Shown here piece after piece: positions 1 to 8,477 of a stretch of DNA of 64,000 nt. Location of the stretch: assembly GCA_016713305.1 (NCBI GenBank), contig JADJPK010000011.1, positions 1-64,000 of the forward strand, given 5' to 3'. The DNA is from Betaproteobacteria bacterium (GTDB lineage Bacteria; Pseudomonadota; Gammaproteobacteria; Burkholderiales; Ga0077523). Below the pieces are notes generated by a model. That model was not told the origin of the DNA, made no database searches, and saw only the letters and a program-made list of their open reading frames with translations. Both the position numbers and the translations under genes were made by a program. Within the stretch, counting starts at the first letter, position 1, and the number at the start of each line of letters is the position of its first letter.

Positions 1-52
1 ATAAGGAGGACGGGCGCGCCGAATGTTGCCCTTCCCTACGAGGAGCGCTAAA

Positions 53-1063
53 ATGCGTTTTGTGATTGTCGGAGCAGGCCTCGCAGGAGCACACAGCCGC
101 CGTGCATCTTCGCGAGGATTGGCGCCACAAGCCAAGATCGATATTCTCGGAGACGAACTCAGCCTGCCGTATGATCGCCCGCCGCTGCGCAAAGAAGTCC
201 TTGGCGAGGGCGCACCGCGCTTATCAGGCAAAACGCGGAGACCCTATCCTTTGAACGGTATTTCGTATCATCCGGACAAACCGCGACGCAGATCGATCAA
301 ACCGCTCCGAAATTCTAACCGCTTGCGGGAAATGCTTATGTTTACGATCGGCTACTCCTCGCGACCGGATCGCGGGCGAGAAAATTGCCGGATGGCGTCG
401 AACAAAGCTCGAAATTCTCTATCTGCGGGCAGCATGGAGACTGCAGTTCCGGCAGGAAATCCGATGCGCGGGAATCGCGTCAAATTGCCACCTTGATCGG
501 CGGCGAGGTTCATTGGGTTGAAGGTTGCTGCCGCCGCTCGGGCGATGGCCTGCGGGGTTTTCTGTTTGAGATGACGGATCGGATGCTATCTCGCGGCATG
601 CCTGCTATCCTGGACCGTTGGGCGCTTGAGAAATTTATCGCCTGAACAGGAGTCAGTTCCAGATTTGGCTCAAAGATCGATTCCAATTCGTATCAGGATG
701 ATGGTTCGTTGCGATTGCGCTGGAATGCATTCGCAGATATCGACGCAGTCAATTGTCGAGATCAGGGTTCAACCCGGCACCCACTTCCATCGGACGCGGG
801 GCTGGACGTCGATGATGGTATTGTCGTGGATGATCGCTGCCAGACATCTGATCCGGCGATCTTCGCTGCGGGAGGTGACGTCACCCACGTCTTAGGCGGC
901 GCGTACCGTCAGCGGCTTGAGTCCTGGAAGGTGGCCTCGGGCCCAATCGCTGGTACGAGGCGAAATCCATGGCGAGGATTGACTCGCATTATGCGGGCCG
1001 CCGTGGCTATGGTCGGACCAGTTTGGACACAACGTTCCAGTCGTTGGAGTGCTGCAAAATGCT
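53..1063 (+). pseudogene. Decayed ferredoxin/rubredoxin-NAD(+) reductase
   Basis: Pieces of a two-dinucleotide-binding FAD oxidoreductase, the reductase component of ring-hydroxylating dioxygenase or P450 systems, can be read in all three forward frames. The N-terminal part shows the FAD Rossmann motif FVIVGAGLAGAH and later LPYDRPPLRKEV. The middle has an ATGSR segment and an IGGE remnant of the second Rossmann fold. The end has GLDVDDGIVVDD and PAIFAAGGDVTH followed by RLESWKVA, typical of the family C-terminus. Many frame changes and internal stops separate these parts, so no intact product is possible. The ATG at 53 follows AGGAGCGC. The right boundary is approximate. Unlike the single shifts elsewhere in the window, the damage here is extensive and looks like genuine decay in an accessory patch. 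Confidence 0.72.
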
Positions 1064-1065
1064 GA

Positions 1066-1410
1066 CCGCATGTCGTGCTGGACGATCCTGAAACGAACAA
1101 TTGGTCGGCAATCTTCCTCGATAGTCGATAAAATTGCCGGCGCAATCGCGGGTGAACAACGGCCGTGATATTACGATGCTAAAGCGTGCCATGCTTCATG
1201 ACGGAATCATTCCAGAGAAATTGCTCAATAGGGCGGCCAGATAACGCTCCCGTTAGCGGCGACTCCACCCTTCCGTGCCGAGTGGGTGAGGAAGTTCTTA
1301 CGCGATAAGTACGATGTGGTTGTGAAAAATTCTGCGATGCCTTTTGTTGCCGAGGTTTCCGATGCTTCCTGACGTTCGCTAAGGCTCTCCGTTCTGCGCT
1401 TCTGCTTCCG
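1066..1410. other. No gene recognised
   Basis: Spacer between the decayed reductase and the HTH gene. Short open frames exist on both strands, but none shows a recognisable domain, a convincing ribosome binding site or neighbours that support it. Confidence 0.4.
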
Positions 1411-1803
1411 TTGACGTGGAAGGCGGCGCGCCTCAGGGGTAGCTCTTCGATTGTAGGGAAGATAACCTTGATACGGCGTGGTCCGGAGCTCGAACGCAGT
1501 GTCAAATTGAACGCGAGGCGACGGCAGATAAGTCGATGCCCTGTCATCAAGGTCGACGCCTTCCCGTTTGCGAAGCGGTTGACCTGCACCGTCGCGGAGG
1601 CTTGGCAAGTGACCGGTCTCGGGCGGACCAAGATTTATGAATTAATCGGCGATGGTCGAGTTACCACGACGACCGTCGGTCGTCGTCAACTAGTCATTGT
1701 GCAATCACTGCTGGCTCTGGTTGGCGTCAATACGGCGCCTCAGCCGACCGCGGATGGGTTCGCGGCTCCTGATGACAGTCACCCGAACAGGTGCGGAAGC
1801 TGA
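1411..1803 (+). CDS. AlpA/excisionase-like HTH DNA-binding protein
   Basis: A protein of up to 130 residues whose C-terminal half reads as an excisionase-family winged helix: TVAEAWQVTGLGRTKIYELI, then a wing with RVTTTTVGRR and an LVIVQSLLALV helix. These proteins bind DNA near attachment sites or promoters of integrative elements and control excision or integrase expression. The first 50 or so residues do not look like protein of this family, so the true start is probably internal; the sequence does not decide which. The integrase remnant 230 bp downstream on the opposite strand supports a role in a former mobile element. Confidence 0.55.
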   Translation: MTWKAARLRGSSSIVGKITLIRRGPELERSVKLNARRRQISRCPVIKVDAFPFAKRLTCTVAEAWQVTGLGRTKIYELIGDGRVTTTTVGRRQLVIVQSLLALVGVNTAPQPTADGFAAPDDSHPNRCGS

Positions 1804-2033
1804 CGACAGCAGGCCTATCGGAATCGATTGTGAATTAGCTCTTTGATCGATTGTATATCAGCCCGGAAAAGCAGTGAGTGCGCTCCGGGCTGGGCCAGAG
1901 CCAAGCCTGCAAAGTTATGCGTTAGATGGCAAAGCTTCTTACTGTCATCCGCGCCGACCGCATTTTCACCGGGCCTCAGGACCAGCGGTACAACTGCTGC
2001 CCGAGGAGATCTTCCAAGGCTGTCGAAATATAT

Positions 2034-3329
2034 TTACGCGTAGTGCCGCTCGATCATTTTCACGGAAGTGTTGTGCAGCTTAGCAACGTGCTGAATAGGC
2101 AGTCGGTTTCGCAAGCCGCGGACGATGCTGGAATGTCGTAAGGCATAAGGAATGGCTTCCGGCAACCCTGCGCGCTCGCGGATAGCATGCCACGGACGAG
2201 TAAGTTCTGCCGTCTTCCACGGACCCCGTTCTGACTTTCTCCAAACGATGCTACCTGCTTCCTGCTCATGGCTCCATCGCTCGAACAACGGCGCGTCCCT
2301 CGGACGATCTAAGATTCCCGGTAAGAGGACTTCGATGATATCTTCGCCCACCGGAACCGGGACGGAGCCACCGTTTCCGCCACGCCCCTTGTAGGAACCC
2401 GGTACCATCAAGCGTTGCTCTTTCAGTTGTGCATCACTGACGCGCATCCGCCTTGCCTGCGCAAATCGCGCGCCAGTTGCTGCAAGGCAGACGACAAGGC
2501 GATATAGGTCGCCTTCAAATCCTGCTCGTCGTCGATCTCGCATGCGGCTCGGAAGCAAGGTGCTGATCTGCGCGTCCGTGAGGACTTGATTGTCTCGGGC
2601 GACAGATATCTCGTCATCGTCATCAATGCGCTCAGCCTTGAACCCGTCTTTACGATAGATGGGAATGTTGGATTCAGCTTCTTTTGTTCCGCCGTCAAGC
2701 GTGGCCATGCTGCATTCAGCGCTGCCTTCAGGTCGTTTATGAGCCGCTGCTTCGTCGTGGCCTTCAATTCTACAGGAAGGTCCTCTCGCCACGTGAAGAG
2801 GTGATCTTCCTGTAGCGCGTGCAAATGGACTACGGCGAGAGAGGCAGCCTCAACGGCTTCCCTGGCTACCGCGCTCTTCTTGACCAAGAACGTAGCGCCG
2901 CAAGCGGTGACCAGCATCGGATCGGACCTCGCGGCCAGCCCTCCGGCTATCACGGGCATTACGCTCCCTGATGTATGTCTCTACAGCCGTCCGCACGGTG
3001 GGTGCTGGTCCGGCTGCTTGCGCCGCCGCTTCTATTCTGGACCGGGTGACGTGTTCCCGCGCTTGTGTCACCGCCTGCTCGAAAGTCAGCGTTCCTTCGG
3101 CAGGTTTGTCGTTGACGTCGTTAGCGACGCCGACCGGCGCCTGCTTGTAGTTGGCTCCGGCATGGTGATTACGCCAACGCACGAACCACGCCGCTCCGCT
3201 TGTTCTTGCGATAGCCAAGGTGCGCCTCGGCGTCGAGGCGCCAATGCACGCCAACTCCAACCGGGCGCGCGCCTTGGCGGTCGTGATCTGAGCTTCGGTC
3301 AGTGTTTTCGTCACAGCACCCGACCCCAA
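2034..3329 (-). pseudogene. Phage-type tyrosine integrase, frameshifted
   Basis: Three minus-strand frames join into one tyrosine recombinase. The first, 3329 to about 2875, is the N-terminal arm-binding part with TVRTAVETYIRERNA and RRYVLG. The second, about 2875 to 2640, holds the core-binding domain with ATTKQRLINDLKAALNAAW. The third, to 2034, is the catalytic domain. Visible catalytic positions are the Arg in TGARFAQARRMRVSD, the RHS motif in ALRHSSIVRGL and the Tyr in MIERHYA. The stop comes directly after this Tyr, so the usual C-terminal tail is missing. Two frame changes, in opposite directions, break the gene. It lies next to core metabolic DNA, so the right edge of the island may be close to 3.4 kb. 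No tRNA attachment site is visible here. Confidence 0.75.
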
Positions 3330-3529
3330 AGTCGTCGAATATCAGTCGAATAAGCATCGGCGTACAAAGCCGAACAGTGACGGACGGCTTTCAGATAAGC
3401 TATTGATAAGATTAGATTGTGGCGAACAAATGTGAACCGGCCGAGAAAAAACTTCCAGCCCTCTCCGGGCAGACATATGAGTGTGATCATAAGTTCGTGA
3501 CCTTGCCATCCCCTAACGGAGAAAAATTC

Positions 3530-4738
3530 ATGGATTTCGAATATGCGTCCAACGTCCAGGAACTGAGGCGGCGCGTCGGCGCGTTCATGGACGAGCACAT
3601 CTTTCCCAACGAAGAGGAAATGCTGCGGCAGATCGCGACGGGGGACCGCTGGCAACCGCCGGAACTGATGGAAACGCTGAAGGCCCGTGCACGGGAGGCC
3701 GGTCTGTGGAACCTGTGGCAGCCCAAGTCCCATGGCGGGACGCTCACGAATCTTGAATATGCGCCGCTGGCTGAACTGATGGGGCGCTCCCCCTTCGGTT
3801 CGGAACCGTTCAACTGCTCCGCGCCTGACACCGGCAACATGGAAGTCCTTCTTCGATATGGCACGCCCGACCAGCAGAGGCGGTGGCTCGACCCTCTCCT
3901 GGAGGGGCGCATCCGCTCCGCCTTCGCCATGACGGAGCCCGCGGTCGCGTCGTCGGACGCCACCAATATCGAGGCCAGAATCGACCGGCAGGGTGACGAG
4001 TACGTCATCAACGGCCGCAAGTGGTGGACCTCCGGGGCTCCCGATCCGCGCTGTCGCATCCTTGTTTTCATGGGAAAAACCGACCCCTCCAACCCGGACC
4101 GCCATAAGCAGCAATCCATGATCCTGGTCCCCATGGACACGCCCGGAATCACGGTGGAAAAGGTGCTCCCGGTCTTCGGCTTCGACGAAGCACCCCACGG
4201 CCACGCCCAGGTGCTGTTCGAGAACGTGCGGGTCCCGGCCGGGAACATGCTCCTCGGCGAGGGCCGGGGATTCGAGATCGCGCAAGGCAGGCTGGGTCCT
4301 GGCCGCATCCACCACTGCATGCGGCTCATCGGTCTGGCGGAGCGGGCCCTGGAGAAGATGTGCCGGCGCGCCCTGGCCAGGGTCGCGTTCGGCAAGCCGG
4401 TCGCCGAACAGACGGTCACGCAGGAGCGCATCGCCGAGTCGCGCATCCTCATCGAGCAGGCCCGGTTGCTCACGCTCAAGGCCGCGTGGCTCATGGACAC
4501 GGTCGGCAACAAGGAGGCCAAGGCCGAGATCGCGATGATCAAGGTGATGGCGCCGAACATGGCATGCCGCGTGATCGACTGGGCCATTCAGGCGCATGGC
4601 GGGGCGGGCGTGACCGACTCCTTCGGCCTCGCTCAGGCCTACGCGACCGCCCGTCTGCTGCGCATCGCGGATGGACCGGACGAGGTGCACCGCAATCAGG
4701 TCGCCCGCCTCGAACTGAAGAAGTACCAGCATCGGTGA
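3530..4738 (+). CDS. Acyl-CoA dehydrogenase, ACAD10/11-like
   Basis: A 402-residue flavoprotein that should desaturate an acyl-CoA at C2-C3 and pass electrons to ETF. FAD- and substrate-binding segments are visible as AFAMTEPAVASSDATN and GRKWWTSGA, with the C-terminal helical domain after GRIHHCMRLIGLAERAL. The residue aligned with the catalytic Glu of medium-chain enzymes is the Asp in RIADGPDEVHR, as is usual for the ACAD10/11-like group. I chose the ATG at 3530 over an upstream GTG at 3419 because MDFEY is the normal family start and ACGGAGA precedes it. A histidine phosphatase follows after 31 bp. In other genomes such pairs often occur with a phosphotransferase acting on hydroxyacyl-CoAs; no such kinase is in this window. 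Confidence 0.88.
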   Translation: MDFEYASNVQELRRRVGAFMDEHIFPNEEEMLRQIATGDRWQPPELMETLKARAREAGLWNLWQPKSHGGTLTNLEYAPLAELMGRSPFGSEPFNCSAPDTGNMEVLLRYGTPDQQRRWLDPLLEGRIRSAFAMTEPAVASSDATNIEARIDRQGDEYVINGRKWWTSGAPDPRCRILVFMGKTDPSNPDRHKQQSMILVPMDTPGITVEKVLPVFGFDEAPHGHAQVLFENVRVPAGNMLLGEGRGFEIAQGRLGPGRIHHCMRLIGLAERALEKMCRRALARVAFGKPVAEQTVTQERIAESRILIEQARLLTLKAAWLMDTVGNKEAKAEIAMIKVMAPNMACRVIDWAIQAHGGAGVTDSFGLAQAYATARLLRIADGPDEVHRNQVARLELKKYQHR

Positions 4739-4769
4739 TCCGGATCGTGGCGGCAGAGGGAGGCGGGAC

Positions 4770-5663
4770 ATGAGCGCGGGGTCCGACGCGCTGCCCGGAA
4801 CGCGAGGGCGCAAGCGGGTCTATCTGATGCGGCACGGAGAGGTGAACTACCGTGGCACCGACGGAGAGTCGATCCTGACCGATCAGGTGCCGCTCACGGA
4901 AGAGGGCGAGCGCCAGGCGGGGATCGCGGGCGAGGCGCTCGCCCGCGTGGATTTCGACGTGGCGGTGCATACCGGTGTTCCGCGGACGGTGGCCACCGTG
5001 GAGCGGGTCCTCGCGGGGCGTGCGGTCCGGAGAAGAGAGATCGCGGAACTGCGCGAGATCCGCACCGGCAATCTCCGCCTGCTGTCGCAGGAGCGCTTCG
5101 AAGCAGAGTTCGTCTACGGATTCGAGAACGCGGCGCAGCCCGGTGCCCGGTTCGCGGGCGGCGAACGGTTTGCCGATTTCCAGGCGCGCGTGGTTCCTGC
5201 ATTCGAGCGGTTCCTGCTGGAGCCTGGATGGCGAACCGCGTTGGCGGTGTGCCACGGCGGCACCAACGCGATGCTGCTCGCGTGGATCACCGGCGGCGGG
5301 TTGGCGGGGCTCGGCCCCTTCGATCAGGATGCCTGCTGCATCAACGTGCTGGACTTCGACGTCGTCGACGGCACGGTGGTGCGCAAGCTGATCCGGACGG
5401 TCAATGCGACGCCGTACAACCTGACCAAGGATGGGGTGTATCTCAGCGTGATCGAGCGGCTGGTGGCGGGCGAACTGGCTCTAGGGAAGGTCTGCTCAAT
5501 GTACGCGGTCGCGACGGAGGTTCGGCGGGCGGATGACGCGAAGGGCTGGGCCGCCATGTGCTGGAGCACACAAGGCTCCGGCCGACAAAGTCAGCCGCTC
5601 GCCGGGCCTCCGTCCCTGCGGGTGGCAATCGGAAACAGGCGCTGGCGGCGTTGGTCGGCTTGA
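4770..5663 (+). CDS. Histidine phosphatase family protein with MITE-derived tail
   Basis: Phosphoglycerate-mutase-like phosphatase. The phosphoacceptor motif YLMRHGEVNY lies near residue 20, and the second catalytic His is in AVCHGGTNAMLLAW near residue 160. The family-like part ends near IERLVAGELAL, residue 238. From there the frame enters the 28-bp inverted repeat of a small mobile element at 5481, and the last 60 or so residues (GKVCSMYAVATEVRR onward, to the stop at 5661) are encoded by that element and resemble nothing I know. The insertion has therefore replaced the natural C-terminus. It probably acts with the preceding ACAD on a phosphorylated acyl intermediate; that is inference from the pairing. 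Whether the chimeric protein is stable cannot be judged from sequence. Confidence 0.8.
   Translation: MSAGSDALPGTRGRKRVYLMRHGEVNYRGTDGESILTDQVPLTEEGERQAGIAGEALARVDFDVAVHTGVPRTVATVERVLAGRAVRRREIAELREIRTGNLRLLSQERFEAEFVYGFENAAQPGARFAGGERFADFQARVVPAFERFLLEPGWRTALAVCHGGTNAMLLAWITGGGLAGLGPFDQDACCINVLDFDVVDGTVVRKLIRTVNATPYNLTKDGVYLSVIERLVAGELALGKVCSMYAVATEVRRADDAKGWAAMCWSTQGSGRQSQPLAGPPSLRVAIGNRRWRRWSA
5481..5508 (+). repeat. Left terminal inverted repeat of the MITE-like element
   Basis: Begins CTAGGGAAGGTCTGCTCAAT and continues to CGCGG. It is identical over all 28 bases to the reverse complement of 5728-5755. Confidence 0.88.
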
Positions 5664-5727
5664 CGAGATGTCCAATCTCGCCTTCGCCGCCCGCCTTGCC
5701 ATCGCCCGTTTCCGACTGCCACGCGAT

Positions 5728-5755
5728 CCGCGTACATTGAGCAGACCTTCCCTAG
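5728..5755 (-). repeat. Right terminal inverted repeat of the MITE-like element
   Basis: Reverse complement of 5481-5508, with no mismatch over 28 bases. Its outer CTAG contains the TAG stop codon of the minus-strand diguanylate cyclase. Confidence 0.88.
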
Positions 5756-7131
5756 CCCGACGCGGAGAGCGCCGGGGCGAGTTGCACGGGACACAGGTCC
5801 GGCACGAACGCGACCTGGTTCCGGCCGCTTTCCTTGGCGACGTAGACGCCCTGGTCGGCGAGCTTCAGCATTTCGTCCAGCGTCTTGCACAGGTCGGTCG
5901 TGACACCGATGCTCACGCTCAGCGGCACGCGCCGGTCGTCCACGCGGAAGTCGATCTCCGCGACGGCCGCACGCATCCGCTCGAAGACGATGGCGGCGTC
6001 TTCCGGCTTCTTCACCACCGGGATGCAGACGAACTCCTCGCCACCGTAGCGGGCGATGATGTCGGTCTTGCGCAACCCGCGCTGCAGTGTCGAGGCGATG
6101 AGACGCAGCGCTTCGTCGCCGGCCTGGTGGCCATGGGTGTCGTTGATGCGCTTGAAGTGGTCGGCGTCGATCACGCCCGCCGCGATGTGGATGTTCCCGC
6201 GCAGGGCGTTGGCGTGCAGGTTGTCACCCATCTCGAAGAGGTAGCGTCGGTTGCGCACGCCGGTGAGGTAGTCGCGTGTCGCCGAATCGCGCATGTGCCG
6301 CACGTAGCCCACCATGTTCGTGTTCTGCGTCACACGGCAGTAGAACTCCTCGATCGCGAACGGTTTGGCGAGAAAATCGTTGGCCCCGGACTTGAGCAGC
6401 AGGGCGGAAAGCCCGCGGCGCGAACTGTCCGACAGGCCGATGATCGCCATGTCCTCCCGGCGATAGTGGCTGCGGATGGCGGCAATGAGTTCGAAGCCGT
6501 CCATCTCCGGCATGTTGACGTCGGTGATCACGAGACAGATGTCAGGATTCTCGCGGATGATCTCCATCGCTTCCCTGCCGTGCGATGCCTCGAACGTCGG
6601 GTACCGATAGCGCCCGAGCAGTGCCTTCACGTAACCGCGGAACGAAAGCGAGTCGTCGACCACCAGCACCTTCTTCGCCAGGTTCTCGCGCAGCCGTCCC
6701 ACGAGATAGGCCACATGCTCGATCTCGTTGGTATTGCGCTTGACCACGTAGTCGATGATCTGCTTCGACAGCATGGTCTCGCGCGTGGCCTCGTCCACGC
6801 TGCCCGTGAGGACGATGACCGGGATGCCACGGCCGGCGACGAGATCGACGATCTCCCCGTTCGGCGCGTCGGGCAGGTGCAGATCCAGGGCGGCGCAGAA
6901 GAAGCGCTCCGGATCGTTCTCCACCAGCGCACGGGCCTGTGCATAGGATTCCGCGGCTTCGATCCTGAAGCCGCCCAGGCCGCTGAGATACCCGCACAGC
7001 AGTCCGCGGACCGACCGGCTGTCGTCCACGACCAGCACCGAACGGTCCGTCGGGGCCGCCGCGAGGGGTTGCAGCCGTGCGAGCTTGTGATTGCCGGCGA
7101 TGGGGCCGTCGTCCGCTTCTTCTGTCGTCAC
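5752..7131 (-). CDS. Diguanylate cyclase with two receiver domains
   Basis: About 459 residues: receiver domain 1 (SVLVVDDSRSVRG, phosphoacceptor Asp in AALDLHLPDAP), receiver domain 2 (KVLVVDDSLSFRG, Asp in VITDVNMPEMDGFE, Lys in FLAKPF), then a GGDEF domain. The active site is intact as ARYGGEEF. An RKTD sequence five residues before it fits the inhibitory c-di-GMP I-site. The protein should make c-di-GMP under phosphorelay control, similar in layout to PleD. I prefer the GTG at 7131, which follows AGGGAGA at good spacing, to the in-frame ATG at 7179. The TAG stop lies in the CTAG of the adjacent MITE end, so the last codons border an insertion site. Confidence 0.88.
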   Translation of the reverse strand: MTTEEADDGPIAGNHKLARLQPLAAAPTDRSVLVVDDSRSVRGLLCGYLSGLGGFRIEAAESYAQARALVENDPERFFCAALDLHLPDAPNGEIVDLVAGRGIPVIVLTGSVDEATRETMLSKQIIDYVVKRNTNEIEHVAYLVGRLRENLAKKVLVVDDSLSFRGYVKALLGRYRYPTFEASHGREAMEIIRENPDICLVITDVNMPEMDGFELIAAIRSHYRREDMAIIGLSDSSRRGLSALLLKSGANDFLAKPFAIEEFYCRVTQNTNMVGYVRHMRDSATRDYLTGVRNRRYLFEMGDNLHANALRGNIHIAAGVIDADHFKRINDTHGHQAGDEALRLIASTLQRGLRKTDIIARYGGEEFVCIPVVKKPEDAAIVFERMRAAVAEIDFRVDDRRVPLSVSIGVTTDLCKTLDEMLKLADQGVYVAKESGRNQVAFVPDLCPVQLAPALSASG

Positions 7132-7486
7132 CTGCCGTTCTCCCTGTGGTTGTGCGGGTCTGCCGCTGGCGGCTGCCACTTCCTGGCAGACAATCCCTGG
7201 GGAATATCGGATGCCTCGTGCACCACTTTAGGGAGTGCGTGCAGCGTCCGGCGCGCATGGCGGCTCTGCACCCTGGCCGTGAATGCATTGCTCCGGGAGG
7301 GGAGCACATCGCGGAACGAGGCCGGCAATGCCTGACGGGCAGGACGGCAGCGGGCTCGAATGCCCGCGGATGGCACGCCTCGTCGCATCGATGGGCGAAG
7401 CGGGTGACGTGGCGCCCGGCCGCGGCGGCCAGACTGAGACGGTCCGCCGCGAGGGCGGACAGCAGCGGAATGCGGGGAAGAACGGG
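7132..7486. other. Spacer between surE and the diguanylate cyclase
   Basis: About 355 bp between two minus-strand genes. I see no convincing open frame, hairpin with T-run or promoter. Confidence 0.4.
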
Positions 7487-8266
7487 TCAGCCGAGGTCGA
7501 TGCCCGCCAACGCGGTTCCCAGCCGTTCCAGGCTCGCGTGATGGGTGATGTCCGTATGGAGCGGCGTCACCGAGATCCAGTGGCGGTGGACCGCGCCGAC
7601 GTCCGTGTCTTCGGGTTGCTCGCCCGTTTCGTGAATGAAACTGAGCCACGCGTACGGGAAATTCCGCGCATCGATGCGGTGGTCCACGCCGAGGTGGATG
7701 CTGCCCCAGTTTCCCTGGCGCACCGCACGCACGCCCTTCACCTGGTCCGGGTCGGCATCGGGGTAGTTGACGTTGTGGAATACGCCCGGCGGCGTCGGGA
7801 TCGAGAGCAGATGTCTCACGATGGCCGGGCCGTACCGTTCCGCCGTGGCCCACCGCACGTCCTGCCCGCGGGTGAAGAGCTGGCTCATGGAGATCGCCCG
7901 GATGCCGCATGCCGTGGCTTCCATCGCTCCGGCCACCGTGCCGGAATAGGTGAGTTCCTCCGCGAGATTCGCGCCCCGGTTCACGCCCGAGAGGACGAGC
8001 GTGGGAGGGGATTCCTTGAGGATGTCGCGCAGGCCGATGACGGCGCAGTCGGCCGGCGTTCCCTTGAGCAGGGAGAACCGCCGTTCATCGAACTGGCGTA
8101 CGCGGATCGGCTCCGCCAGCGAGACCGAGCGGCCGGCCCCGGAGCGCTCGGAGTCCGGCGCGACGATCCAGACGTCGTCGGTGAGGGCCCTCGCGATGCG
8201 TTCCATGACGGCCAGCCCGGGTGCGTGGATCCCGTCGTCGTTGGTGATGAGAATGCGCAGGTTCAT
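7487..8266 (-). CDS. surE: 5'/3'-nucleotidase SurE
   Basis: A 259-residue SurE-family phosphatase acting on nucleoside monophosphates and, in some species, short polyphosphate. The start MNLRILITNDDGIHAPG contains the metal-binding DD pair. SERSGAGRSVS and VLSGVNRGANLAEELTYSGTVAGAMEA are the other conserved blocks. Length fits the family. It is not followed by pcm or nlpD, its usual partners in many proteobacteria; here the next minus-strand gene is a diguanylate cyclase 355 bp away. Confidence 0.93.
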   Translation of the reverse strand: MNLRILITNDDGIHAPGLAVMERIARALTDDVWIVAPDSERSGAGRSVSLAEPIRVRQFDERRFSLLKGTPADCAVIGLRDILKESPPTLVLSGVNRGANLAEELTYSGTVAGAMEATACGIRAISMSQLFTRGQDVRWATAERYGPAIVRHLLSIPTPPGVFHNVNYPDADPDQVKGVRAVRQGNWGSIHLGVDHRIDARNFPYAWLSFIHETGEQPEDTDVGAVHRHWISVTPLHTDITHHASLERLGTALAGIDLG

Positions 8267-8477
8267 GGGGGAAGGCGGAAGATCCGTATGAGTCGCGGTG
8301 GCGTACCCACGGCAGGCGCGGGGCGAGCGAGCTTAGCACGCAGAGGCGCGTCTTCCTGCCACGCGGCCGGGCCATCGATCTGTGCGGTCGCGACGCAGTA
8401 CACTCCCGCTTCCCCGGCCGCGACAAGACCTTCCCCAGGCGGCAGGCACCCAGATCAGATCACGAGAGGAGAGTTCC

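Larger units (their letters stand above)
5481..5755. mobile_element. MITE-like element with IS5-type ends
   Basis: A 275-bp segment bounded by perfect inverted repeats of 28 bp including CTAG at both outer edges. Just inside CTAG the ends read GGAAGGTCTGCTCAATG, which matches the GGAAGGT start of IS5-family terminal repeats. The CTAG fits the YTAR target duplication known for IS5-group elements. No transposase is encoded, so it could move only in trans. The interior carries a second imperfect inverted repeat, 5622-5646 with 5698-5722 (22 of 25 positions match), and a small GAGAT/ATCTC hairpin around 5665-5679. It lies exactly between two convergent genes and supplies the C-terminal codons of the phosphatase. 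The IS5 assignment rests on remembered end sequences and needs a database comparison. Confidence 0.72.

Noticed and set aside
1179..1631. Minus-strand frames of 127 and 150 residues near the HTH gene
   Set aside because: No domain, no ribosome binding site, and they overlap the more credible plus-strand HTH gene.
3311..4813. A 500-residue minus-strand frame over the acyl-CoA dehydrogenase
   Set aside because: It mirrors the codon positions of the real gene and encodes a His/Arg/Gly-rich product without any motif.
5533..7335. A 600-residue plus-strand frame over the diguanylate cyclase
   Set aside because: The minus strand has two receiver domains and GGEEF. The plus-strand product is low complexity.
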